The notes below the pieces were generated by a model that was given only the letters and a program-made list of their open reading frames with translations, was not told where the DNA came from and searched no databases. A program made the position numbers and the translations under genes. A DNA stretch of 64,000 nt from assembly GCA_944319815.1 (NCBI GenBank), contig CALUEX010000007.1, positions 19,620-83,619 on the forward strand, in the 5' to 3' direction. The stretch comes from an uncultured Prevotella sp. (GTDB lineage: Bacteria; Bacteroidota; Bacteroidia; Bacteroidales; Bacteroidaceae). Of this stretch, positions 51,325 through 60,008 are shown piece after piece. How positions within the stretch are numbered: the first letter of the stretch is position 1; each line of letters begins with the position of its first letter.

Positions 51325-52353
51325 TTATCGGAATATCTGTTCCATTTCTTTTGCGAAATCACGGTTGCTGTAGCTCGGGAAATCCGAGACGGGTTCCTTG
51401 TATTTTGACTTGTAATAGTTCCCGTCAATATCGAGCCGCTTCAATATCTCGTTTTTCCATTTGTCCCTGTCCTGCTTGGGTAGTGTCTCCGCCATCAGAT
51501 ATATAAGGTAGCATACACGTATTTTCTCCCTCGGTTTGTTCTTCAACTTGTTGCCGCACTCGTGCAGGTTCATGTTAGAATAGAAATCCAATTCTGAAAT
51601 GTCCTCGAACTGTTGGCCTACGCACGCCTCGTGGATTAGTGAGAGCAGTTTCATGCTGAAATATTCATGCCGTTCTTCTTGCGCTTTCTGTTCCCTTGCA
51701 TCGGAGTGTTCGTTCTGTACGTTTTGCGGTTTTTCTTCTGTGGTATACTTCTTCAATATGTCCCTGAAAATACAACTTTGGCGGTATATGTCCACGCAAT
51801 GGCTGTCCATGTATTGTAACGCTTCTTTCCTTGCTGCCTTTTGTTGGGCGTAGAGTCCGTCCAGCCTTGCCTTTTCGGCATCATATTCGGCCTTGCGGTG
51901 TTCGTACTCGTTCTCTGCTTCCTTTTCTTCCCTTTCCGTGTGCTCCCTGTAGCCGATGGAATCATACCTGTTGTACGCTTCGTTCAGCGACGTGGTCAAA
52001 GACCTTGTGATTTTCAGTTGCATCCTTATGGCTATGTCATACTTTCGCATGTATCGGTTGCATGCGAGTTTTATGCTTTTGTCGTCAGGCAGGAATCCGC
52101 TTTCGTAAGCCGATATGTTCTTTTCGATTTCCGTCCTCAGGCTTTCAAGGACTAATGAGCATTGTTCTTTTCCGCAGCCGAGCACCAATTTAAGGATGGC
52201 TGCTTCAAAGGCTTTCGTGTCGCTGTGCCGTTGCCAGAAGTCGGTTATGAATTTCTGCTTTTCAAAAGAGAAATCCTTGCTGTCTATGAAGCCGCTGTAT
52301 ATCCTGTTGAGTTCTCCGTATTGGGGAATCAAGTCCCGTATGTTTTCTTCCAT
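51325..52353 (-). CDS. Unknown helical protein of mobile element
   Basis: A 342-residue protein from MEENIRDLIPQYG. The middle (about residues 155-210) is a coiled-coil rich in Glu/Lys (EKEAENEYEHRKAEYDAEK). The N- and C-terminal parts are helical with a few aromatic clusters (NKPREKIRVCYLIYLM). No catalytic motif is recognised. Its start codon lies just downstream (10 bp) of the DUF1016 stop, so cotranslation is probable. It may be an element-specific partner protein; a function is not assigned. Confidence 0.7.
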   Translation of the reverse strand: MEENIRDLIPQYGELNRIYSGFIDSKDFSFEKQKFITDFWQRHSDTKAFEAAILKLVLGCGKEQCSLVLESLRTEIEKNISAYESGFLPDDKSIKLACNRYMRKYDIAIRMQLKITRSLTTSLNEAYNRYDSIGYREHTEREEKEAENEYEHRKAEYDAEKARLDGLYAQQKAARKEALQYMDSHCVDIYRQSCIFRDILKKYTTEEKPQNVQNEHSDAREQKAQEERHEYFSMKLLSLIHEACVGQQFEDISELDFYSNMNLHECGNKLKNKPREKIRVCYLIYLMAETLPKQDRDKWKNEILKRLDIDGNYYKSKYKEPVSDFPSYSNRDFAKEMEQIFR

Positions 52354-52363
52354 AATCTTTGCC

Positions 52364-53656
52364 CTATGTGTTCTTGTCCTTGTCAAGGAACGAGGTCAGT
52401 TCTTCCTCCACTTCTTCTATGCTCGGCAATGCCGATTTCAGGTTTTCGGGTACGGCCTTGCTCAACTGGTAGTCACTGATGCCGATAGGCTGTCCGTAGC
52501 CTTTCAACGCATATTGCGCCACGACCTCGTCTTTGCCCCTGCATAACAATAGCCCGATTGTCTTGTTGTCGTTCTCTCCTCGTAGCTTGTCGTCAACCAC
52601 GTTGATGTAGAAATTCAACTGCCCTGCGTATTCAGGTTTGAAAGGCGTGGCTTTCAGTTCCACGACCACGTATGCGTGGAGCTTTATGTTGTACAGGATT
52701 AAGTCGGCATAGAAATCGTTGTCGTTAATCTGGAAATGCTTCTGCCGTGCGACAAAGGCGAAACCGTTGCCCATCTCCAACAGATAACGGGTGACGTGCT
52801 TTACCAATTGTTCCTCTATGTCCCTTTCGTCTGCACGTTCTTTGGCTCCTGCCAAGTCGAAGATATACGGGTCTTTCAACAGGTAGTTGGCAAGGTCGCT
52901 TTGAGGTGCGGGAAGCGTGGCGTTGAAATTATTGACCTTGTGGCTGTTGATTTGCCTTTCGTACAATTTGCGTTCTATCTGCATTTTAAGGACGTTGCTG
53001 CTCCAGCCCATTTCCACTGATTGTTTCATGTACCAGTATTCCACACCCAATGGAAGAGAGCTGTCGAGTATGACCATTTGGCTCGCCCAGTTGATTCTTG
53101 CGACAGGCGAGGCAAGGAACAGCTTTTCTATTTCTCCTATGTCTGCTTTATAAATGGCTGATACGGTTTTGGCAACATTTTGAATTTGCGCAGGAACTTC
53201 CTGCGTAAATTCTAACCCTTGAAAATCAACCGATTGTATTTGCGCAGTAAGTTCCTGCGCAAAGTGCCCGTTGTTCAACTTCAAGACTTCGTCTGTCACA
53301 TGCTGTACGTTTGGAAGAGACAATCTTGCATCCGCATCAATAAAACTTCGTAGTACGTTCAATGGATACGACCTTGCGAATTGGCACATATAAGTAAGGT
53401 TGCGTTCCGAATACCCTTTCTTTTCGGGGTAATTGAACCGTATTGCCTGTGCCAGCTTCTTGATAACCTTGCCGCCCCAGCCTTGCAGGCTCTGATGGTA
53501 CAGTATGAAATTACCGACCTTCCAGTAATGGAAAAGCATCTGCGCGTTGGCCGCGCTGATTAGCCGGACTTGCGCCTGTTCTATCTCTGACCCGATGGCA
53601 TGTACAAAAGCGTCAAAGTCCTTTTTCCCTATCTTACTAAGTTCGTTATTGTTCAT
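52364..53656 (-). CDS. DUF1016 (YhcG-like) PD-(D/E)XK nuclease family protein
   Basis: A 430-residue protein. The N-terminal half matches the DUF1016 N-domain (ISAANAQMLFHYWKVGNFIL, GWGGKVIKKLAQAIR). The C-terminal half is a nuclease: FYADLILYN and AYVVVELKATPFKPEYAGQLNFY near residue 330-350 give the D...ExK pattern. These proteins occur widely on mobile elements and phages; defence roles and a part in DNA metabolism have been proposed. It is encoded between the integrase and an unknown gene and is likely cargo. Confidence 0.9.
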   Translation of the reverse strand: MNNNELSKIGKKDFDAFVHAIGSEIEQAQVRLISAANAQMLFHYWKVGNFILYHQSLQGWGGKVIKKLAQAIRFNYPEKKGYSERNLTYMCQFARSYPLNVLRSFIDADARLSLPNVQHVTDEVLKLNNGHFAQELTAQIQSVDFQGLEFTQEVPAQIQNVAKTVSAIYKADIGEIEKLFLASPVARINWASQMVILDSSLPLGVEYWYMKQSVEMGWSSNVLKMQIERKLYERQINSHKVNNFNATLPAPQSDLANYLLKDPYIFDLAGAKERADERDIEEQLVKHVTRYLLEMGNGFAFVARQKHFQINDNDFYADLILYNIKLHAYVVVELKATPFKPEYAGQLNFYINVVDDKLRGENDNKTIGLLLCRGKDEVVAQYALKGYGQPIGISDYQLSKAVPENLKSALPSIEEVEEELTSFLDKDKNT

Positions 53657-53729
53657 TTTGATTGTGCATGTGTATTGATTCTGCAAAAATAATGCAAATG
53701 ACGCTCATTCCCTGAAATTCAATGATATT

Positions 53730-55013
53730 TTAGAGCTTATTGAATCTGGCCATTGCGTTTGCCTTTATGTCGTCCGCTACGTCGATATAGGGTTTCATTG
53801 CCTTATAGTCGCTGTGCCCCGTCCATTTCATGACAACCTGTGCTGGTATGCCGAGAGCCAATGCGTTGCAGATGAAAGTCCTTCTTCCTGCATGGGTGCT
53901 AAGCAATGCGTATTTCGGCGTGACTTCATCTATGCGCTTGTTCCCCTTGTAATAAGTTTCCCTTATCGGTTCGTCTATTCCTGCCAATTCTCCCAGTTCT
54001 TTCAGGTAGTTGTTCATTTTCTGGTTGCTGATGACAGGCAACGCCATGTTGTTCTCAAAGTGTACGTCCTTGTATTTTTCAAGAATTGCCTTGCTGTGGT
54101 CATTCAACTCGATTACCAAGCTGTCGGCAGTCTTGACCGTCGTTATTTCGATATGGTCGGGCTTGACGTCGCTTCTTTTCAGGTTGCGGACATCCGAATA
54201 TCTTAGGCTTGTGAAACAGCAAAACAGGAATACGTCCCTGACACGCTCCAGATATTGTTTGTCTTTTGGTATCTGATAGTCTTTCAACTTATTCAACTCG
54301 TCCCAAGTCAGGAATATTACCTTTTTGGGCGTTGTTTTCAATTTCGGCTTGAAAGTTTCGTATGCGATGTTATGATTGTAGCCTTTCTTGAAACTCCAGC
54401 GCAGGAACCATTTGAGAAATCCTATTTGTTTGCCCACACTGCTGTTCCTCATGTCTTTCTTCTCACGCAGGAAGTTAACATACTCGTTAAGTCCGTTTTC
54501 GTCAAAATATTCAAAGTTGACGTTTTCCTTAAATTCACGGATATGATTTTTTACAGTAGAAAACTTCTTGTACGTGGAATCAGTCCAATTGTTCAGGCTG
54601 CCGCATTCTTTGACAAACTCGTCAACCACGTTCCAAAAGCTTATTTGAACTTCCTTTTGTTCGTCTTCAACCGTATTTCTCACTCGCATATTGAATGTAT
54701 CTTTCAGTTGTTGTGCTGTGGGCATGGTCTCCTGCACCTCAAATTCCTTAAAGATGTTCTGGACTTCGGTGTAATATCTTAGCAAGTCCGCATTGATTTC
54801 TGACGCGCTTTGCTTCAGTTTGTTTGTGCATCCGTTTTTCACACGCTGCTTGTCGGCATCCCATTTGGATACGTCAATCCTGTAACCAGTTGTAAACTCG
54901 ATGCGGTGTCTTGCGTATATTACGCGCATACGGATGGGCACGTTCTTTACGATTGGTACGCCGTTCTTTTTTCGGCCTTCCAAGGCAAAAATGATGTTGC
55001 GTTTGATATTCAT
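53730..55013 (-). CDS. Tyrosine recombinase (integrase) of ssrA element
   Basis: A 427-residue integrase. The N-terminal arm-binding domain (RMRVIYARHRIEFTTGYRID) and a SAM-like core domain precede the catalytic domain. TSLRYSDVRNL (Arg near residue 270), HAGRRTF (HxxR), and WTGHSDYKAMKPYIDV (Tyr near the end) give the R-H-R-H-Y set. It should catalyse integration at the ssrA 3' end and excision; the neighbouring attR is 160 bp upstream. Start at MNIKRN; a few upstream codons are less likely. Confidence 0.94.
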   Translation of the reverse strand: MNIKRNIIFALEGRKKNGVPIVKNVPIRMRVIYARHRIEFTTGYRIDVSKWDADKQRVKNGCTNKLKQSASEINADLLRYYTEVQNIFKEFEVQETMPTAQQLKDTFNMRVRNTVEDEQKEVQISFWNVVDEFVKECGSLNNWTDSTYKKFSTVKNHIREFKENVNFEYFDENGLNEYVNFLREKKDMRNSSVGKQIGFLKWFLRWSFKKGYNHNIAYETFKPKLKTTPKKVIFLTWDELNKLKDYQIPKDKQYLERVRDVFLFCCFTSLRYSDVRNLKRSDVKPDHIEITTVKTADSLVIELNDHSKAILEKYKDVHFENNMALPVISNQKMNNYLKELGELAGIDEPIRETYYKGNKRIDEVTPKYALLSTHAGRRTFICNALALGIPAQVVMKWTGHSDYKAMKPYIDVADDIKANAMARFNKL

Positions 55014-55171
55014 AATTGGGTGCATTGAAAATCTACACCCAAAGTTACACCCAAAAATCGGAATATCAAGCGATATTCAGAAATATTTAAATTTAATTAT
55101 GATTGTAACAAACTGATTATCAATGGGCATTTGCACCTGTATGACATTTTGTGAAAGAATGGATGCAAGAG

Positions 55172-55184
55172 CCTCCAGCTCCAC
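55172..55184. other. Attachment site attR
   Basis: CCTCCAGCTCCAC, identical over 13 bp to the ssrA end at 43125-43137. Confidence 0.85.
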
Positions 55185-55197
55185 TTTCACCAATCGT

Positions 55198-55231
55198 AAG
55201 TCCTTGAGTTTCAGTACTTAAGGACTTTTTT
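55198..55231 (+). terminator. Displaced original ssrA terminator (candidate)
   Basis: AAGTCCTT (55198-55205) and AAGGACTT (55220-55227) with a T run. It lies 14 bp after attR in the orientation and place expected for the native tmRNA terminator before element insertion. Confidence 0.65.
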
Positions 55232-55655
55232 ATTCCCAACTACTCCCCCATTTACTCCCCCCTTTCTTCAATTATTACACATTCCATAGTATATTTTTTT
55301 CGTTTTTTATGATGTTTTTTTAAGCTGAAACAATTGATGTCCAGCCCATGATGCAAAATTAGTTATTTTCCCGTTTCCTAATATCTATATTCGCAAAATA
55401 ATTGTAAAAACATGATTAACGACCTCTGTTGCAGGATATATTGAATGAGAAGTTTGGCACCATTTACAATGTATTATGTCTGTTGGAGAACCTCAAATCA
55501 AAATCATTATTTTCGTTGGGAAATTCGAAAACATTTAATGTCAATCATAAAATAATCGCGTGAAAAATTCACGGATAGATAAAAATATCCTATCTTTGCA
55601 CATGGATGGCCAAAATATTGAGCCAGTTGATGTATAATAAAAAATAGAACTCATT
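55232..55655. other. AT-rich intergenic region
   Basis: No gene is recognisable. TATCTTTG (55591-55598) is a likely -7 element for the AAA ATPase gene, preceded by GGATA-N8-TATCC, a short palindrome that may be an operator. Confidence 0.5.
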
Positions 55656-56966
55656 ATGATACTCCGTGTGATATTGAAAAATTTTCTTTCATTCAATGAA
55701 GAAGTACAGTTTGATATGTTTCCGAACATGAAAAGAACATCCTTGTCAAACCATATTGCGGTCATTAATGGAAAGCTGCCCGTACTGAAAATGGCTGCTA
55801 TTTATGGAGCTAATGGAGCAGGAAAATCCAATCTATTGAAAGGCGTAAATTTCCTGAAGGCCATCGCCTTGAACAAGAGCTTCCTGAACAAGGAGAACAT
55901 CAGAAAATATATCTTTGCTTTAAAAGAGGATGCAGGTGCCGACCCATTGGAGCTGACCATAGAGTTCGTTACAAAGTCCGGGATACCATTTATATACTCG
56001 ATTGAAGTAAATAATACAGGAATCACGTTCGAAACCCTGCAAATATCCGGCTTGGGTTCCAAGGAGAATTACTGTGTTTTCATGCGGAAGGATGGAAACG
56101 TGGAGTATGCGCTAAAACCTTCAGAGGAAGTTAATAATATGGTGTTGGGATGGATAAAAAAGAATCCGTTTGCAAGCCTGATGACAATAAATAATGATAT
56201 GCCTGTATTGGCCGATGAAAATATTGACATTGCACATGGCTGGTTTGAAAACGAGCTTACAATCATAGGTCTTCATTCATTCAATCCGACTCTGATAGGA
56301 ATCTTCAAGAACAATACTGAAATCAATCGATTCGCTTCGGAGCTTTTTAAGGTCATAGATCTCGGCATAGCAGGTGTTAAGGTTGAAACTGAAAACTTTG
56401 ACGAGTGGGTAAGTTCGCACAACATCAGCGATTTGCCGATGGATAAACTACGGGATATGCGTTCCGGTGTGTTGTCCGAGATAGTGGATTTCAGGAATAC
56501 GCGGGCCATCAGCGTGGAGGACGGGGTGAAGAAGATAAGCCAGATGATGTTCAGGCAGTTTGGTGAGGGAGGTTTTTCCAGGGATATGGATATACAGGCC
56601 CAGTCCGATGGTACAGTACGTTTGCTGTCTCTTGTTCCGGCTGTATATGATGCCATGAAGTCAGGCAAGACGGTGTTCATAGATGAAATAGACCACAGCA
56701 TACACCCCCATTTGGTTCGTGAACTGATACGCTATTTTTCTGAAAAGGGAACCAATGGCCAGCTTATCTTCACTACTCATCAAACCTGCTTGCTTAACCA
56801 AGATTTCCTGCGCACCGATGAAGTGTGGATGGTTGAGAAAAAGGACGGCTGCAGCCATATGTATTCGTTAAACGACTTCAAAATCCACAACACAATCAAT
56901 ATTGAGAATGGATACATGGAAGGAAGGTATGGAGCAATTCCGTTTATTGGTGAACTGAATATGTAA
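55656..56966 (+). CDS. AAA15-type ATPase of an AbiL/RloA-like defence pair
   Basis: A 436-residue protein with an ATP-binding-cassette-like fold: N-terminal MILRVILKNFLSFNEEVQF, Walker A GANGAGKSNLLK near residue 50, a long insertion, then SDGTVRLLSLVPAV (signature-like), VFIDEIDHSIHP (Walker B near residue 345) and TTHQTCLL (His switch). This is the RloA/OLD-like AAA15 type. The downstream gene, 15 bp on, encodes a RloB-like protein, giving the AbiL-type arrangement known for phage defence by abortive infection. Lies in accessory DNA. Confidence 0.88.
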   Translation: MILRVILKNFLSFNEEVQFDMFPNMKRTSLSNHIAVINGKLPVLKMAAIYGANGAGKSNLLKGVNFLKAIALNKSFLNKENIRKYIFALKEDAGADPLELTIEFVTKSGIPFIYSIEVNNTGITFETLQISGLGSKENYCVFMRKDGNVEYALKPSEEVNNMVLGWIKKNPFASLMTINNDMPVLADENIDIAHGWFENELTIIGLHSFNPTLIGIFKNNTEINRFASELFKVIDLGIAGVKVETENFDEWVSSHNISDLPMDKLRDMRSGVLSEIVDFRNTRAISVEDGVKKISQMMFRQFGEGGFSRDMDIQAQSDGTVRLLSLVPAVYDAMKSGKTVFIDEIDHSIHPHLVRELIRYFSEKGTNGQLIFTTHQTCLLNQDFLRTDEVWMVEKKDGCSHMYSLNDFKIHNTINIENGYMEGRYGAIPFIGELNM

Positions 56967-56980
56967 AACCTTGAGAAGAT

Positions 56981-57814
56981 ATGGATTTATCAAAACTTAC
57001 ATATTCAAAAAATGACCTGGAACGGGAACCAGTAGAACGTATCAGTAACTCCGCTTCAGAACGAAAGGGAGAAAATAAGAGGCTTGCAGCTTTGAATGTT
57101 CCTCCTGCATATCGAAAGGAAGAAGGGCTACTGTCAACCAGTTTGGTCTTTGTTATTTCAGGAGGAGAGAAAAGGGAGAAAGATTTTCTTCGGGAACTTA
57201 TACGGCAACGTGAACTTCATTCATTGAGGGTGGTTTTCATGTCCCAAAAAGGGCAGGGACTCCAACCATACCAGATGCAAGAAAGATGGGAACAAATCAA
57301 GTCTGTGGGAGAGTTTAAGATAGGCGCTCAGACCTTCCACTTGGATGATGCTGATAAAGTTTTTCTTCTTTCAGATGTAGATGAATTTTATGACCAAATA
57401 GTCAAGATATTCAATTGCAACAAAAATGGCGAGCAAGGCCAATGGATAGTCAGCAATCCGTGTTTTGAGATATGGTTGTATTACTGCTACTTGAATGACC
57501 CCGAAAATGATTTGATGTGTCTAAAATCCGAACCGGTTGCAAAACGCAGCAAAAGGCTAAAAAACATATGCCCAAGTCTTGTCGCAGGTGGTATTAATCC
57601 ATGCATAGCCTTTGAACACATGGTAGAAGGAATAGAACACAGTTTGGCTCATTTTGCCGTTGATGAAAATGGAATACCAACGTTGTTTGCGACTCAAATG
57701 CATGAAATGGCCCAATATCTTATTGATACAATGAACAATAATGCCGATGAGTATTCTGAATTCGTGCAACGAAGAAAAGCCTGGCGAAGAGAATTCACAA
57801 GAAGAGACGGTTAA
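56981..57814 (+). CDS. RloB-family protein
   Basis: A 277-residue protein. VFVISGGEKREKDFLREL near residues 56-73 has the Glu of a Toprim-like fold, VFLLSDVDEFYDQIV has the DxD, and SNPCFEIWLYYCY is the diagnostic RloB segment. RloB proteins are predicted Toprim nucleases and effectors of AbiL/RloA systems. The AAA ATPase gene precedes it by 15 bp. The C-terminus (MNNNADEYSEFVQRRKAW) is charged. Substrate is not known for this subtype. Confidence 0.85.
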   Translation: MDLSKLTYSKNDLEREPVERISNSASERKGENKRLAALNVPPAYRKEEGLLSTSLVFVISGGEKREKDFLRELIRQRELHSLRVVFMSQKGQGLQPYQMQERWEQIKSVGEFKIGAQTFHLDDADKVFLLSDVDEFYDQIVKIFNCNKNGEQGQWIVSNPCFEIWLYYCYLNDPENDLMCLKSEPVAKRSKRLKNICPSLVAGGINPCIAFEHMVEGIEHSLAHFAVDENGIPTLFATQMHEMAQYLIDTMNNNADEYSEFVQRRKAWRREFTRRDG

Positions 57815-58271
57815 ACTTAAATGACAAAAATAAAAACCCGGATTCATCACCAGCAACTAAAAACTGGGAGAGGAACTACCGGGACTGCACTGCAAAATTA
57901 CTAAAATTATTGATTCAACAAAGTTTCTCATTCAGAATATAGCCATAAAAACAATACGAAAAAGAGTTAATACTTGAAAACTTGGTATTTTTGAACGAAA
58001 TGGAGGAAGTTAATGTCGCGACAGAAAATACGAACCATTCGTTGGGCGAGAAAAACGCAAGTAACAGGGACTACACATATTCTGAACTCGGACGCTTAAT
58101 GGGAAATTTAAAGGATTTATGATTCCTACTATTACATATGATTGATTTTGACAAAAATGTATAATCCTGTAATGAATGATTATTGAATATGAAAAGCTAT
58201 AATAAATAATATTGGTAGAAACAAGAGGCAAACACAATGCAAATAATCGTTCATGGAAAATCATAATATAG
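57815..58271. other. AT-rich spacer with possible gene relics
   Basis: Between the RloB-like and Mrr-like genes. It includes a 41-codon ORF (separate entry), and a stretch near 57865 that reads NWERNYRDCTAKLL in one frame before a stop. No large gene is visible. Confidence 0.5.
58000..58122 (+). CDS. Small ORF, 40 residues, possible peptide or relic
   Basis: ATG at 58000 to TGA at 58122, encoding 40 residues (MEEVNVATENTNHSLGEKN, then ASNRDYTYSELGRLMGNLKD, then L). TATTTTTG (57986-57993) lies 7 bp upstream, so the mRNA would be nearly leaderless. The composition looks coding, with a charged helical C-terminus. No homologue recognised; it may be a truncated gene or a small regulator of the Mrr-like gene. 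Confidence 0.4.
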   Translation: MEEVNVATENTNHSLGEKNASNRDYTYSELGRLMGNLKDL

Positions 58272-59465
58272 ATGAATAGTGTAAAGAAAGGCGATGATTT
58301 TGAATTGCGTACATATCATATCTTGCGTAAATTGTTAGATAATAATGGACTAGAAATTCAATTAAAAGGTCAAAATGAATTTTGGATAGTTCCGTCATCC
58401 GCTCATATAAAGCAAAAGGATAAGAAAAAATTTCCTTGGGGTGATTCTGTCATAAATGATTTAACAATAGAAGGCGTAGAAAAGCAAAATGATTTTTTAA
58501 TACTCATAGAGTGTAAAGATTATGGCCATCCTGTTGACAGGGGCGATATTGCAGAATTCAATACACGTATTCAAGATTTAAAAGCAACCAAAGGAATATT
58601 CATAACGACAAACCGTTTCCAGGCAGGAGCTATCAATATGGCTCAATATCATAATATCGCATTAATTAGAGTTGACATAAACGATACAATTATATGGGAT
58701 TTACATCGTATTGGGAATCGACACGGAATGAAATATCTTGAAGCATGTGAAAAATTGTGTTCTGAAACATTACCGACTACTGTTATTGCATTAGACGGAG
58801 CCGATATTTATAGTTCATTGTCTGATTATTTTTGCTGTATTTTGGATATAATACCTGGACCAATAAGTCAGTATGTTCCATATCTCACAAATCAACAAAT
58901 TCAGCAATCTGCAAAAGATTTCTTATGTGGAAAGGATTATGTAATGATACCGGATTGTATTTTAATGTTTTATATAATCAAAAACAATATTGCTTTTGAT
59001 TACAATGCTGATTGTGGAGAATTTATTGGCAAATACAGTTTTATGGAAAATAAAATCTATGTATCAAGATTAATAACTGATGAACATCGGAAACGATTTA
59101 CAATAGCACATGAGATTGGACATGCCATACTTCATCGTAAATTATTAAAAGATTATATTTCCATTGCGCAAGATTATGATATAGAATGTCTTACGGGAAG
59201 GGCAAAATGGGAAATACGTATAGAAACCCAGGCTAATATCTTTGCGTCGTACCTTTTAATGCCACATATACCTTTTATAAATTATGCGATGGAAATAAAA
59301 AGCAAATTAGATATTCCTCTTTGTTGTCCGTTTTATCTCGACAATCAAGAATGTAATATTAAAACATGTGACACTGCTATTAAAGAAATAGCCAATTTTT
59401 TCAAAGTGTCGTATATTGCTGTAAAAATGAGGTTATTAGCAGAAAAACTGTTGATTGAAAGGTAA
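58272..59465 (+). CDS. Mrr-type nuclease fused to ImmA/IrrE metallopeptidase
   Basis: A 397-residue two-domain protein. Residues 1-150 resemble the Mrr catalytic domain: GDDFELRTYHILRKLL, then NDLTIEG and LILIECKDYG (D...ExK) near residues 77-82. Residues about 250-397 are an ImmA/IrrE-like zinc peptidase: RKRFTIAHEIGHAILHRKL holds HEIGH (HEXXH), and ETQANIFASYLLMP supplies the third ligand Glu. The middle is less clear. Such a fusion suggests a nuclease controlled by a protease, or a defence effector with a sensor. Very AT-rich, so recently acquired. Confidence 0.88.
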   Translation: MNSVKKGDDFELRTYHILRKLLDNNGLEIQLKGQNEFWIVPSSAHIKQKDKKKFPWGDSVINDLTIEGVEKQNDFLILIECKDYGHPVDRGDIAEFNTRIQDLKATKGIFITTNRFQAGAINMAQYHNIALIRVDINDTIIWDLHRIGNRHGMKYLEACEKLCSETLPTTVIALDGADIYSSLSDYFCCILDIIPGPISQYVPYLTNQQIQQSAKDFLCGKDYVMIPDCILMFYIIKNNIAFDYNADCGEFIGKYSFMENKIYVSRLITDEHRKRFTIAHEIGHAILHRKLLKDYISIAQDYDIECLTGRAKWEIRIETQANIFASYLLMPHIPFINYAMEIKSKLDIPLCCPFYLDNQECNIKTCDTAIKEIANFFKVSYIAVKMRLLAEKLLIER

Positions 59466-59589
59466 AGTGACAGAATTGCCCATAATATGTATTGGAAAGT
59501 ATTTCTTCATATCTATTCCCATTTTTATGTCAGTTATTTGGGAAATATAAATTGAAAATTTTTGAATACGCATTTAAGAAAAAAATAAA

Positions 59590-59620
59590 AGAAGGACAGC
59601 CGTTTAGAGCCGTCCTTCTC
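59590..59620 (-). terminator. Terminator after 59629 gene
   Basis: GAAGGACAGCC/GGCTGTCCTTC-like stem with A/T run giving a U tract on the minus strand. It may also stop transcription from the Mrr-like gene. Confidence 0.7.
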
Positions 59621-59628
59621 GTTCAGTG

Positions 59629-59862
59629 TTAAAATTGTTCTTTGCTTACTTCCTGTCCGTCTTCATACCAGTAAACGTTCAAGTTCTCTGTTGTCAGCCA
59701 CTGGCAATTATTCAACCTGAAGCCGTATTTGTCCTCCAGCGTCGATAAATATTCCTCGAAGTCGTCGTATTCTTCGGACTCTTTTACCTCGTCGTCCGTC
59801 AGCCTGATAATGTTCAAGGCACCGATGCAGAAGTCGAGGATTATAACATACCTAGCTTCCAT
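59629..59862 (-). CDS. Small acidic protein of accessory region
   Basis: A 77-residue acidic protein (MEARYVIILDFCIGALNIIR, then TDDEVKESEEYDDFEEYL). No family recognised. It overlaps the preceding small ORF by 22 bp and belongs to a run of small genes behind the serine recombinase. Similar small acidic proteins appear on conjugative transposons. Confidence 0.65.
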   Translation of the reverse strand: MEARYVIILDFCIGALNIIRLTDDEVKESEEYDDFEEYLSTLEDKYGFRLNNCQWLTTENLNVYWYEDGQEVSKEQF

Positions 59863-60008
59863 CTTCTTTCCGTAAGTGTTAAGTGAATATTCGTCGCCAT
59901 CGGATAGAGCCGTTTTACCTTTCTGTATGCTGTCATCTGGTTATTGGCGTTTACGTTGACATTTAGTTTTATTCCGCCAATCGTGATGTTGAAGTGATAC
60001 CTAATCAT
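59841..60008 (-). CDS. Small ORF overlapping recombinase 3' end
   Basis: 55 residues, starting MIRYHFNITIGGIKLNVNVN. ATG (60008) overlaps the recombinase stop (ATGA) and its stop at 59841 overlaps the start of the next small gene, so the three appear translationally coupled. The sequence is basic towards the end (RKVKRLYP). No homologue recognised. Confidence 0.5.
   Translation of the reverse strand: MIRYHFNITIGGIKLNVNVNANNQMTAYRKVKRLYPMATNIHLTLTERRWKLGML

Larger units (their letters stand above)
43125..55184. mobile_element. 12-kb mobilizable element integrated at ssrA
   Basis: Bounded by the 13-bp direct repeats and carrying a tyrosine integrase next to the far end. It also holds a relaxase, primase, AAA ATPase, DUF3853 HTH protein and an oriT-like region, but no conjugation (tra) genes, so it would need a helper element for transfer. 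All genes are on the minus strand. Cargo: a two-component system with two outer-membrane proteins, and a DUF1016 nuclease. Confidence 0.85.
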
